Shown: positions 15,503 to 23,680 of the stretch, one piece after another
How positions within the stretch are numbered: position 1 is the stretch's first letter
How the letters are laid out: every line of letters starts with the position of its first letter
Assembly: GCA_043747875.1 (NCBI GenBank)
Contig: JAYTOI010000056.1
Span: 18,329 to 82,328 of the forward strand
Source: CADEED01 sp043747875
Lineage (GTDB): Bacteria > Pseudomonadota > Gammaproteobacteria > Steroidobacterales > Steroidobacteraceae
Reading direction: 5' to 3'
DNA: 64,000 nt
Notes under the pieces: model-generated
Seen by the model: only the letters and a program-made list of their open reading frames with translations
Database searches by the model: none
What the model was told of the DNA's origin: nothing
Made by a program: the position numbers and the translations under genes

Positions 15503-16153
15503 TCACCACTTCGGAGCAATTTGCTCGCCTGGCAGCATCTCGTACGGCGGCTTCCACCCCGGCAGCACCTTCAGGCGCTCGAGCCATCGCGCCATCGACG
15601 GGTAGGTCGCGGGAATGTCGTAGCCGCTCTCATTCGTGGGGAAATACAGGTACCCGCACAGCGACAGGTCCGCGATCGTCGGCCGCGAGCCGACCACGTA
15701 TTCTCGGGTAGATAGGTGCTTCTCGACGATGCCGAATGCGTTGTCGATGCGGCCGCGCAGCCATTTCTCCACGCCCGGGTCCGGCGCGGCCGGTCCGAAC
15801 GCCTTCGCGAAGCGCCACGAGGCGAAGTAGCTCGTGAACTTGTGATTGTCGAAGAACAACCAGCGCAACACGTCCTGTCGCTCATCGTCGTCGAGGCCAC
15901 CGTATGCGCCGTGTTGGTCGGAGAGAAACAGCATGATGGCCGCGGACTGGGTGAGCTTCCTGCCATCGGTCTCGAGGATGGGCACTTCGCCCATCGCGTT
16001 GACCTGGTCGCGCCAGCCATCCGAGCGCGGCAGCCCACTGGCGAAGTCCGCGAACGTCAGGTGGATAGGCGTCCAGGGCTGGTTCAGCGCCTGCAGCAGC
16101 AGCGCGACCTTGTAGGCATTGCCGGATTGAGAGAAGCCGTGGAGTTTGTACAT
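15503..16153 (-). CDS. Glutathione S-transferase family protein
   Basis: This 216-residue cytosolic protein has the two GST domains. The thioredoxin-like N-terminal domain starts MYKLHGFSQSGNAYKVALLL and includes the cis-Pro and glutathione-contact motif MGEVPILETDGRKLTQSAAI. The helical C-terminal domain contains GSRPTIADLSLCGYLYF, the N-capping box of GSTs. A SQSGN start suggests a Ser-type active site. The ATG at 16153 is chosen because it begins the canonical beta1 strand; the frame is open further upstream but without family similarity. It is on the same strand as, and 25 bp downstream of, the alpha/beta hydrolase gene. Confidence 0.9.
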   Translation of the reverse strand: MYKLHGFSQSGNAYKVALLLQALNQPWTPIHLTFADFASGLPRSDGWRDQVNAMGEVPILETDGRKLTQSAAIMLFLSDQHGAYGGLDDDERQDVLRWLFFDNHKFTSYFASWRFAKAFGPAAPDPGVEKWLRGRIDNAFGIVEKHLSTREYVVGSRPTIADLSLCGYLYFPTNESGYDIPATYPSMARWLERLKVLPGWKPPYEMLPGEQIAPKW

Positions 16154-16178
16154 CGAGTGCCTCCTGGTTGTGGTCGGG

Positions 16179-16961
16179 TCAACGGCAATGGTCCGCGAAA
16201 TCGGGCGAGTCGAGGAAGCTCGCGAGCACGCGCAGCCACGCGGGCCACTCGTGCTTGCCGGTAGTGAGGAACACGCGCGCGGGCGGCAACTCGGCTGCCA
16301 GCAGCGAATCCGCAAGCGCCAGGCGGTCGGCGACCCCGTAGCCCAGGAACAGCAGCGGCGCCGCTTCCTGGCCGCGGGTCACGGCCTGCAGCCAGCGCCA
16401 GATTTCGCGTTGATACTCCTCGCGGCTCAGCTCATCGACGCGCGGCGGCGCACGCCAAGACTTCAGGCCGCCCGCGGCGCTGATCTCGTCGATCAGTTCC
16501 TGGTCACCGAGATACGGTGCGATGGCGAGTACGCCGGTGATTTCGGCCGTGTGTGCGCGCGCGTAGAACAGTGCGCCAAAACCGCCCATGGAGGGGCCGG
16601 CCAACCAGATCTCCTGGTAGCCGCTTGCCTTTGCGGGCGCGATCACATCCGCCGCCAGACGGTCGAGGATGGTGCCGTGCGCGTAGTAGCCGAACGTGGC
16701 TTCGGTCGCGCGGATGTCGATCGACCGTGAACGGCTGCGCAGCTCTTCGATGAACCCGCGCTGCTCGAAGGTCTCGGCATGATCGCCCAGTCCCGGCAGC
16801 AGCACGAACAGGCACTTCGCCGGAGCGAGCGCGTCTTGCAACGCGCTCGGATAGTCGATGGTCCGCAGCGGCACCGGAGCGCGCGACATGGCGGCGCACC
16901 CGCACAACCCGGCGCAGGCGGCTAATAACAGCAGGGAGTACGGCACGCGCATGCGCGCCAT
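16179..16961 (-). CDS. Lipoprotein alpha/beta hydrolase
   Basis: The 260-residue protein begins with a lipoprotein signal (SLLLLAACAGLCGCAAM) whose lipobox is LCGC, so it is probably membrane-anchored in the periplasm. The hydrolase fold shows LFVLLPGLGDHAETFEQRGF (oxyanion region), the nucleophile elbow GPSMGGFGAL with Ser as nucleophile, and a late His in TTGKHEWPAWL. Substrate is unknown; esterase or thioesterase activity is typical. Two starts are possible (MARMRVPYS or MRVPYS). It is upstream of GST and downstream of a rhodanese gene on the same strand. Confidence 0.85.
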   Translation of the reverse strand: MARMRVPYSLLLLAACAGLCGCAAMSRAPVPLRTIDYPSALQDALAPAKCLFVLLPGLGDHAETFEQRGFIEELRSRSRSIDIRATEATFGYYAHGTILDRLAADVIAPAKASGYQEIWLAGPSMGGFGALFYARAHTAEITGVLAIAPYLGDQELIDEISAAGGLKSWRAPPRVDELSREEYQREIWRWLQAVTRGQEAAPLLFLGYGVADRLALADSLLAAELPPARVFLTTGKHEWPAWLRVLASFLDSPDFADHCR

Positions 16962-16997
16962 CGTGACAGGGCGCGCGGCCCGCGGCCAGCTTGTTTG

Positions 16998-17528
16998 TCA
17001 GCGCGCGGTGCCCGCCTGCGCGACGGCGGTATCGTCGATGCCCGCGAACACGAGCCTGGATCGGACGATGTCGATGAGCGGGCCCAGCTCGTACACGTTG
17101 GTATAGCCGTAGCTGTGCAGGACGTTGAAGGTGTAGACGTTGAGCGAGGCGCTCATGTCCTTGCTCGGAAATGCCTTGGGCGAGTTGACGAAGTTATTGT
17201 TGCAGTAGATGAGCACCCGCGTCGATTTGCTGGGGATCACCTTCGCGAGCTCCTCGGCAGTCATGTCGGGAAGGCTCAGGTTCTTCGCGCCTTTGACGTG
17301 CAGCAGCTCGAATTTCTCGGCGCTGCGCGCGTCCAGCACCACGGTGGCCGGGTCGCCGGCCATGAAGATGAATTGCTTTTCCGTGACGCGCCGCTTCTCG
17401 CGCAGCTTGCCGACCTTGCCGACATTCTTCTCGAAGGCAACGTAGTCGATGAGCGGATTCGGGATTTCATCGGCCCAGGCCGGGGCGACAAACAACAGCA
17501 GGACAGGGACGAGAAGCTTGCTGATCAT
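16998..17528 (-). CDS. Exported rhodanese-like protein
   Basis: This 176-residue protein has a Sec signal peptide (MISKLLVPVLLLFVAPAWA). A single rhodanese domain follows: ATVVLDARSAEKFELLHVKG, LSLPDMTAEEL and the active-site loop VLIYCNNNFVNSPKAF with the catalytic Cys. Rhodaneses move sulfur as a persulfide on that Cys; periplasmic versions often handle sulfane sulfur or serve in redox defence. The loop after Cys is not a standard six-residue CRxGxR, so sulfurtransferase specificity is uncertain. Confidence 0.85.
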   Translation of the reverse strand: MISKLLVPVLLLFVAPAWADEIPNPLIDYVAFEKNVGKVGKLREKRRVTEKQFIFMAGDPATVVLDARSAEKFELLHVKGAKNLSLPDMTAEELAKVIPSKSTRVLIYCNNNFVNSPKAFPSKDMSASLNVYTFNVLHSYGYTNVYELGPLIDIVRSRLVFAGIDDTAVAQAGTAR

Positions 17529-17647
17529 GACCGCCTCCGAAGAAAGTTGGCCATGAGACTGCGCGCGCGCGCGAAAGTGCCGCGAGTAGTTACCTTAACC
17601 CGCGAAGTCCGCGCGATGCCGGCGCAGATCGGCAATCTCGCGGTCGC

Positions 17648-18508
17648 TCATGAGCTCGATTTTGCCCCGCGCCAGCCGGGGATGCCGAGCGCCAGCGCGA
17701 TGCCCCCGAGGATGGCCGCCGCGCAGACGACGAGGCGCGTGCTCAGTTGCTCACCCAGCAACAACACGCCTCCCGCGGCCGTCAACACGGGGACGCTCAA
17801 CTGTACGCACGCCGCCGGCACGAACGCGAGCGCGGGCAAGGCGGTGTACCAGATGGCGTAACCGACCGCGGACGTGAGCACGCCCGAGACCAGCGCGCAG
17901 GCGACTCCGACCGGGTCGAGCGTGGCGTCGCGCAGCGTGAGCGCGCTGAGCATCACCGCGAATGGCACAGTGCGCAGGAAATTTCCGGCCGTCGCCGCGA
18001 TCGCGTCGCGCGCGCCGCGACCGCGCAGCGAGTACACACCCCAGGCCGCGCCCGCACCTAACATAAATGCCGCGCCTACCAGCGGCGGCGCCGCGAGTCC
18101 GGGCAACAGCAGCAGCACCAGACCGCCCGCCGCCAGCGCGAACCCCACGATCTGCGTCAGGCACACGGACTCGCGCGATGCGAATCCGTAGCCGATCATC
18201 GTCACCTGCACCGCGCCGAACAGCAGCAGCGCACCGGTGGCCGCGGTCAGGCTCGAATACGCGAACGAGAATGCCACCGCATAGACGAACAATGCCGTGG
18301 CGGACGTCCAACTACCCTCGCCGGCACGAGCGCCCCGGCGCGCGCGCACGATGAGCCACAGCGCCAGCGCGCCGGAAATCAGGCGCAGCGAGGTGAAGCT
18401 CGCGGCGTCGATGCGCGTGGTCTGCAGCGCGAGGCGACACAGCAGCGAGTTGCCCGCGAAGGCCAGCATGGCCAGTGCCACGAGCATGACGAGGCGGATC
18501 CGGGGCAT
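17648..18508 (-). CDS. EamA/DMT-family transporter
   Basis: The protein has 286 residues and about ten hydrophobic segments in two five-helix halves, as in the drug/metabolite transporter superfamily. Family features are LAFAGNSLLCRLAL in TM1, DAASFTSLRLISGALALWL and the second-half GYAIWYTALPALAFVPAACV. It likely exports or imports a small metabolite across the inner membrane; the substrate is not evident. The gene stands alone on the minus strand between the rhodanese and beta-propeller genes. Confidence 0.88.
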   Translation of the reverse strand: MPRIRLVMLVALAMLAFAGNSLLCRLALQTTRIDAASFTSLRLISGALALWLIVRARRGARAGEGSWTSATALFVYAVAFSFAYSSLTAATGALLLFGAVQVTMIGYGFASRESVCLTQIVGFALAAGGLVLLLLPGLAAPPLVGAAFMLGAGAAWGVYSLRGRGARDAIAATAGNFLRTVPFAVMLSALTLRDATLDPVGVACALVSGVLTSAVGYAIWYTALPALAFVPAACVQLSVPVLTAAGGVLLLGEQLSTRLVVCAAAILGGIALALGIPGWRGAKSSS

Positions 18509-18539
18509 GCCGCAGCATATCCCGAAGCGGAATGAATGA

Positions 18540-18569
18540 AGGCCGCACCCGCTCGCGCGGGCACGGCCT
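18540..18569 (-). terminator. Terminator-like hairpin after the beta-propeller gene
   Basis: On the minus strand AGGCCGTGCCCGC and GCGGGTGCGGCCT pair with a GCGA loop, with two mismatches in the middle, and TCATTCATT follows. It lies about 45 bp after the stop of the beta-propeller gene and ahead of the EamA start. Confidence 0.55.
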
Positions 18570-18614
18570 CCGGCTCTCCCCTTTCCCGATCGCGTGGCTG
18601 GTCGCCGCCAAATC

Positions 18615-19715
18615 TCAGTGCACGACCAGGCCCGATGCCGACAGCGGCACTCCCTGAGCGGTCGTGGCCCACTTCAAGCTGCCATCCTCGCGCAGGCGAT
18701 AGCCGCTGATGGCACCCACGTTGGGACTGATGGCGTACAGGAACTTCCCGTCGCCGCTCACCGCAACATCGAGTGGCCCGCCGCCGGCCGCGGTGCGCGC
18801 CGTGACGCCATTCGCGTTGAGCAGCGTGAGCGCGCCATTGCGCGCGACGCGGTAGCCGGTGATCGAGCTGCTGCCCGTGTTGGTGGTGTACGCGAAGCGG
18901 CCGTTCTTCGACACCGCCACCCAGCAGGCTGCGGTCTGCGTCGTGCCCAGCGATGCCGTGACGGTCTCGAGTGGATAGGCGGCGCCGTCGACGTCGTACG
19001 ACGACAACGCGCTCACGTTCGCCGCGCCGCCGAACGCCTCCGATACGATCAGATGGTCGCGACGGTCGAAGGCGAATCCGAACGGCGTCTGCCCCACGGA
19101 AGCACGCACGTGCGGGCCGTCGGCAACGCCGTCCTCGACGTCATACAGGGAGATCTTGTTGGTCCCCTTCTCGGTGACGACCAGGACGTCGCCGAAGATG
19201 TTGAACGACACCTGCGCCGGACCGACCGCGTTGCCGCTCAGCGGACGCGTCGAGTCCGGGATCGCATACACGCGCCGGTCGTCGCCGAGATGGAACCCGC
19301 TGATGTTTCCGCTGCCGCCCGCATTGAGCACATACAGAAGATCGTTGCTGAGCGCGATGCTGATGGGCTGCTCGCCGCCCGACGCGATCTTTTGAATGAG
19401 CACCGGCCGGTCGCCCACGAGCGCGAATACGGACAGGTCATTGCTGCCCGCGTTCACCGCATACAGACGCCGCGCATCGCGGCTCAGCGCCAGCGCGCCC
19501 TGATTGCCGAGACCGGCGCCGGTGCCGAGCCCGCGCGTGGCGACGCGATGGGCCAGTCGCAGGTCGCCGTCGCGATCGCGGCGGTAGACCAGGATTTCGT
19601 TCTTGGCCGCGGCATTGGTTTCCGTGTATACGGCGCGCGGCCCCGAGAAAGAGTAGTCGCCGCCCCACGAGGCGGATGCGGTCAGCAGGGTCAGAAGCAT
19701 CAAAAGTCGTTTCAT
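18615..19715 (-). CDS. Exported lactonase-type seven-bladed beta-propeller protein
   Basis: From the ATG at 19715 (AAGGGG 6 nt upstream) the protein has 366 residues with a Sec signal peptide (MKRLLMLLTLLTASASWG). Repeated blades of the YVTN/lactonase type are visible: LALSRDARRLYAVNAGSNDL, ISIALSNDLLYVLNAGGSGN, VAVSKNGRFAYTTNTGSSSI and VAVSGDGKFLYAISPNVGAI. Cytosolic relatives are 6-phosphogluconolactonases; exported ones are usually of unknown function and may bind ligands or hydrolyse lactones. It is divergent from an AraC regulator with a 235-bp shared region, so that regulator is a candidate controller (inference). Confidence 0.85.
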   Translation of the reverse strand: MKRLLMLLTLLTASASWGGDYSFSGPRAVYTETNAAAKNEILVYRRDRDGDLRLAHRVATRGLGTGAGLGNQGALALSRDARRLYAVNAGSNDLSVFALVGDRPVLIQKIASGGEQPISIALSNDLLYVLNAGGSGNISGFHLGDDRRVYAIPDSTRPLSGNAVGPAQVSFNIFGDVLVVTEKGTNKISLYDVEDGVADGPHVRASVGQTPFGFAFDRRDHLIVSEAFGGAANVSALSSYDVDGAAYPLETVTASLGTTQTAACWVAVSKNGRFAYTTNTGSSSITGYRVARNGALTLLNANGVTARTAAGGGPLDVAVSGDGKFLYAISPNVGAISGYRLREDGSLKWATTAQGVPLSASGLVVH

Positions 19716-19950
19716 GAAATTCCCCTTGTTTGAATGCGGAGGCTCGTCCTCCTCGTGTGCCCAGACCGGCACGGCGGCGGTACATCACAAAAAGAAAGGC
19801 GCGATCGCTTCGATGCCCGGCAATTGCGCGCAGGAACAGCGACTTGAATGACGCGCAGCTGATGCATCGCGAGCCCCGGACGTCCAGGAAGAAGAACCGA
19901 AGGTCCAGCCGCCGCAATAAATCCCCCGCCGCACCGGTCGGAGTCCGAAC

Positions 19951-20820
19951 ATGACTGCCATCGACGATTGCGAGCTGCTCGATGACCTGGTCGCTCGCGT
20001 GAACCTGCGCGCGCGCATCACGTTCCGCGGCCAACTCTGCGAACGCTGGGCCATCGGCGGCGGCGCGCAGGCGCGCCTCGGGTTCCATATCGTTTTGTCC
20101 GGTCGCTCCTGGCTGCGGCTGACCGATCAGCAGACGCCGATCGAGCTCGGCGCCGGTGGGATGTATCTCTATCGCCCGGAGGAGTGTCATCTTTTGTCCG
20201 ACACCGCGCTGGCCGAGCGTGAATCGCCGCCGGCGCGCATCGTCGCGCTCGCCGAGCGGGTAGAAGGCGCGCGCGTGGGATTGCTGTGCGGCTACTTCGA
20301 AGGCGGCCCGGCCGACGCGCCGGTGGTCGACGCCGTGCCGGCCTATCTACTGTGGCGGCGGCGCGAGGACTTTCCAGAGCCGCTCGCGCGGCTCATGGGC
20401 GCTCTGGTCGCCTGCGCACACGACGATGTGCGCGGCGGCGGCCAGGTGCTCGAGCGACTGTGCGAGCTGTTGATGCGCATGATCCTGCGCGAGCCGCAGG
20501 TGCTGCGGATCGATCGGCTCGGCTTCCTGCGCGCGCAACGCGACCCCGCCCTGCGCCGCGTGTTCGACGCCATCCACGCGCGGCCGGGCCGGCCCTGGAC
20601 GCTGACGACCCTGGCGCGCAGCGCGGGCATCTCGCGCTCGGCGCTCGCGGCGCGCTTCAAGGAACAGGCCGGCATCCCCGCGATGCACTATCTGCGCCGC
20701 TATCGCGTGCAGCTCGGCGAGCGCCGCATGCACGAGGACGGATGGTCCGCGAAACAGGTGGCGCGCGCGCTTGGCTATCACAGCGTCAGCGCGTTTCGGC
20801 GCGCGGCGCGGCGCTCCTGA
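19951..20820 (+). CDS. AraC-family transcriptional regulator with cupin sensor
   Basis: The protein has 289 residues. An N-terminal cupin-type region (about 10-190) contains LGFHIVLSGRSWLRL and GAGGMYLYRPEECHLLS. The C-terminal double helix-turn-helix (about 195-288) contains WTLTTLARSAGISRSALAAR and KQVARALGYHSVSAFRRAAR, the AraC signature. It resembles the cupin_6 AraC regulators that often sit beside exported hydrolases or oxidoreductases. It is divergent from the beta-propeller gene and 44 bp upstream of the amidotransferase gene. Confidence 0.9.
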   Translation: MTAIDDCELLDDLVARVNLRARITFRGQLCERWAIGGGAQARLGFHIVLSGRSWLRLTDQQTPIELGAGGMYLYRPEECHLLSDTALAERESPPARIVALAERVEGARVGLLCGYFEGGPADAPVVDAVPAYLLWRRREDFPEPLARLMGALVACAHDDVRGGGQVLERLCELLMRMILREPQVLRIDRLGFLRAQRDPALRRVFDAIHARPGRPWTLTTLARSAGISRSALAARFKEQAGIPAMHYLRRYRVQLGERRMHEDGWSAKQVARALGYHSVSAFRRAARRS

Positions 20821-20864
20821 GCCGGTCGCGCGAACCTCGAGCCTCTGCTAACTTGCGCATCCAC

Positions 20865-21611
20865 ATGCGCAAGCTCCTCGTTTTCCAGCACTCCGCGCGC
20901 GAGCCCCTGGGGCTGCTGGACCCGATCCTGCGGCGTTCCGGCTTTCGCATCCGCTATGTGAATTTCTCGCGCCAGCCCGATCTGCAACCGGATGTCAGCC
21001 GCTACAACGGCCTCATCGTGCTCGGCGGCCCCATGAACGTCGACCAGGCCGACCGCTTCCCGCATCTAACTACCGAGATCGCGGCGATTCAGGAGGCACT
21101 GCGGCAGAACATCCCGCTGCTCGGCATCTGCCTCGGCGCGCAACTGCTGGCCGCCGCGCTCGGCGCGAACGTGCGGCCGAACGCCGTGCGGGAGATCGGC
21201 TGGTATCGCCTCGACCCCACGGCGGCGGCGGAGCAGGACCCGCTGTGCCGGCATTTCGATGGCAGCCAGCACGTGTTTCAGTGGCACGCGTATACCTTTG
21301 ACTTGCCGCCCGGTGCCGTACATCTGGCCAGCACGCCGACCTGCCCGAACCAGGCGTTTCGCTATGGCGATCGCGCCTATGGACTGCAGTTTCATCTCGA
21401 GGCCGACGAGACGCTGATCCAGCGCTGGCTGCACGTACCCGAATATCGCGCCGAAGCCCAGGCCGCCGGACGCGAGCATCACCTCGAGCACATCCTGCGT
21501 GACAGCCACGGCCATGCGCCGCCGGCACGAGTGTTGAGCGAACGCGTGTTCGGCGAATTCATCGAGTTGTTCGGCTGGCGGCGCAAGGTGCGCCTCGGCG
21601 GGATTTCGTAG
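20865..21611 (+). CDS. Class I glutamine amidotransferase-like protein
   Basis: From the ATG at 20865 the protein has 248 residues. It carries the triad-type glutaminase fold: YNGLIVLGGPMNVDQADRF, the nucleophile elbow LLGICLGAQLLAAALGA with Cys near residue 88, and RAYGLQFHLEADETLI with His near 176. Stand-alone proteins of this group are GMP-synthase-glutaminase-like or gamma-glutamyl hydrolases. There is no synthetase domain here, so the ammonia acceptor is unknown. The frame is open upstream through the AraC gene, but that part is antisense-like shadow and not family sequence. Confidence 0.88.
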   Translation: MRKLLVFQHSAREPLGLLDPILRRSGFRIRYVNFSRQPDLQPDVSRYNGLIVLGGPMNVDQADRFPHLTTEIAAIQEALRQNIPLLGICLGAQLLAAALGANVRPNAVREIGWYRLDPTAAAEQDPLCRHFDGSQHVFQWHAYTFDLPPGAVHLASTPTCPNQAFRYGDRAYGLQFHLEADETLIQRWLHVPEYRAEAQAAGREHHLEHILRDSHGHAPPARVLSERVFGEFIELFGWRRKVRLGGIS

Positions 21612-21733
21612 CGATTCGGCCGCGTCCTGCGAACGTGACGGCGATTCAACGAACGCCGGCGCCGGGCAGCTCTGCCTCGCAGACCTTATGACAGCCGAAC
21701 GGGCGCCCCCCGAAACATGTGCTACTCTCGGCC

Positions 21734-21747
21734 TGACACCGGTGTCA
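21734..21747. promoter_or_regulatory. Palindromic operator upstream of pectate lyase
   Basis: TGACACCGGTGTCA is a perfect 14-bp palindrome with a central CG, 102 bp before the pectate lyase ATG. This shape (TGxxACCGGTxxCA) is typical of LacI-family sugar and uronate repressors in Proteobacteria. No LacI gene is nearby, so the regulator would be encoded elsewhere. Confidence 0.6.
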
Positions 21748-21849
21748 TGCAGCGACGCATCGTTTCTCGACGCAGCGGTGTGCAGAGGTCGGCGAGACGC
21801 CTTCCACTGACTAAAGATTGATCGAACACTCAGACAAGGGGGATTTCTC

Positions 21850-23469
21850 ATGATTCGCAAGGCGTTCAGCGCCGCTGCGGTGCTTGCGATTGCAACCACC
21901 GCGCATGCGGCTACCGACTATCCAACTGGTTATACGAAATGCGCCAAGGAAGGAGCCACGTGCTCCTTCAGCGGCACGCGCTCGGTGGCATACGGCAAAG
22001 CAGGCACATTCGTGTACGCGAACCTGACCGGCCCGATCACCTGCTCTGCATCGTTGTTTCCGTCGATCAACGCAGGCACTCCGCGGTACTGCTCCTACGG
22101 TGCGTCCGCGACGCCGCCGCCGACCACTCCGCCTCCGACTACGCCACCTCCGACCACTCCGCCCCCGACCACTCCGCCCCCGACCACTCCGCTGCCCACC
22201 TGCCCGGCGACGACGATCGTTCCGTTCATCAACGGCACGCAGACGGCCAGCGCCGCCATCAACACCGGAGCCCAGATTGCCTTCGCTCCGACGCCGGCCT
22301 CCGGCGGCACCTGGTCGTGGACCGGCTGCAGCACTTCCGGCACGGCGCGCACGCAGACCGTCACGCTGACGGCCTCCTGCTCGGCGACGGCGACGTACAC
22401 CAATTCCTGTGGAACGCGCTCTACCCAGGTACACAACATCACCGTGAACGCGCCGCCGCCGTCGACGCCCAGCGGCACTCCGATTGGATTTGGTCGCTCC
22501 ACCACGGGTGGCGCGGGCGGCGCGACCGTCACCGCGAGCACCGGTGCGCAGATCAACGCGGCGCTCTGTGCGCGCGCGACTGTGAGCACGCCGATCATCA
22601 TCCGGGTGAACGGCACCATCAACCACGGCAACACCACCCGCGCGACCGGTAGCTGCGATACCACCGCGACCGAAATCCAGTTCAAGGGCGTCAGCAATGT
22701 CACCTTGATCGGCGTGGGCAGCAGCGGCGTGCTGGATCAGATCGGCATTCATCTGCGCGGCACGTCCAACATCATCATCCGGAACCTGTGGATCAGGAAC
22801 GTCAAGAAGAGCGGGTCACCCCTCTCCAATGGCGGTGATGCCATCGGCATGGAATCGACCGTCAACAACGTCTGGGTCGACCACAACACGCTGGAAGCCA
22901 GCGGTGGTGAGTCGGATGGTTACGATTCACTGCTGGACATGAAGGCCGGCGTGACGAACGTGACCGTGTCGTACAACCACTACCGGAATTCCAGCCGCGC
23001 TGGTTTGATCGGCTCCAGTGACGATGACGCTGCGAACACGAACATCACGTTCCATCACAACTGGTACGAGAACATTCAGCAGCGCACTCCGCTGCTGCGT
23101 CATGGCCTCGTGCACAGCTACAACAACTACTTCTCCAACCTCAGCAACAGCGACATGATCCATGGCATCAATTCACGCATGGGTGGCCGCATTCTCGTCG
23201 AAGGCAACTACTTCAAGAATTCGAACAACCCGCTGATCGCCTCGGACGATTCGCCGCAGGCCGGTTGCTGGCAGACGCGTTCGAACACGCTGGATTCCAT
23301 CACCTACGACCGTTCAGTAGGCAATGGAGCGCTGGTGGTTCCGATCATCAGCGGCGGACAGTTCAACTCGACCTGCACGGTGACCGTGCCGTACAGCTAC
23401 ACGCTGGACGGGTCGTCGAACCTGCCGGCGACGCTGCCGGGCCAGGTCGGCATCGGCAAGGTTCAGTAG
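21850..23469 (+). CDS. Secreted pectate lyase (polysaccharide lyase family 1) with N-terminal accessory domain and PT linker
   Basis: The 539-residue protein starts with a Sec signal peptide (MIRKAFSAAAVLAIATTAHA). Residues about 22-86 form a Cys-containing accessory domain (YTKCAKEGATCSFSGTRSVA) often found on plant-cell-wall-degrading enzymes. A PPPTT repeat linker (89-113) and a second small Cys-rich domain follow. The catalytic parallel beta-helix shows IIIRNLWIRNV, DAIGMESTVNNVWVDHNTLE, DSLLDMKAGVTNVTVSYNHY and FHHNWYENIQQRTPLLRHG, where the vWiDH calcium region and R-x-P-x-x-R catalytic region of PL1 lie. It cleaves polygalacturonate outside the cell. A palindromic operator precedes it and a strong terminator follows. 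Confidence 0.95.
   Translation: MIRKAFSAAAVLAIATTAHAATDYPTGYTKCAKEGATCSFSGTRSVAYGKAGTFVYANLTGPITCSASLFPSINAGTPRYCSYGASATPPPTTPPPTTPPPTTPPPTTPPPTTPLPTCPATTIVPFINGTQTASAAINTGAQIAFAPTPASGGTWSWTGCSTSGTARTQTVTLTASCSATATYTNSCGTRSTQVHNITVNAPPPSTPSGTPIGFGRSTTGGAGGATVTASTGAQINAALCARATVSTPIIIRVNGTINHGNTTRATGSCDTTATEIQFKGVSNVTLIGVGSSGVLDQIGIHLRGTSNIIIRNLWIRNVKKSGSPLSNGGDAIGMESTVNNVWVDHNTLEASGGESDGYDSLLDMKAGVTNVTVSYNHYRNSSRAGLIGSSDDDAANTNITFHHNWYENIQQRTPLLRHGLVHSYNNYFSNLSNSDMIHGINSRMGGRILVEGNYFKNSNNPLIASDDSPQAGCWQTRSNTLDSITYDRSVGNGALVVPIISGGQFNSTCTVTVPYSYTLDGSSNLPATLPGQVGIGKVQ
22114..22188 (+). repeat. Five tandem PPPTT linker repeats
   Basis: A 15-bp unit (CCGCCxCCGACCACT with third-base variation) occurs five times, encoding PPPTT each time. 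It is an extended linker between the accessory and catalytic domains of the secreted lyase. Confidence 0.9.
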
Positions 23470-23491
23470 CCAGTCGATGTATCGATGATGG

Positions 23492-23526
23492 GCCCCGCCC
23501 GAGGAAACTCGGGCGGGGCTTTTTTT
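23492..23526. terminator. Intrinsic terminator of the pectate lyase gene
   Basis: GCCCCGCCCGAG and CTCGGGCGGGGC are perfect 12-bp arms around GAAA, followed by seven T. This is a canonical rho-independent terminator for the plus strand, 22 bp after the pectate lyase stop. The stem would also end transcription arriving from the minus strand. Confidence 0.95.
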
Positions 23527-23527
23527 G

Positions 23528-23680
23528 TCAGCCGCGAACGCAGCGGTGGCAGCGCTTGGTGCTCACACGGCGAACTTCATGATCCCGGCCGGGGTCGCCC
23601 AGGCCCTTCTTCTTCCAGATCGCCGCGACCACGGCGCCGCAGCCAACGAATATCAGCAAGCCCCTCGTCCTGACATTCAC
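23528..23680 (-). CDS. Possible small membrane protein coupled to the MBL gene
   Basis: A 50-codon frame starts with a GTG that overlaps the MBL-fold gene stop (GTGA) and ends beside the terminator. It encodes one hydrophobic segment (GLLIFVGCGAVVAAIW) followed by KKKGLGDPGRDHE and a Cys-containing basic end. The coupling and the TM-plus-lysines pattern suggest a real single-pass protein, but nothing else supports it and I recognise no family. Confidence 0.35.
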   Translation of the reverse strand: MNVRTRGLLIFVGCGAVVAAIWKKKGLGDPGRDHEVRRVSTKRCHRCVRG

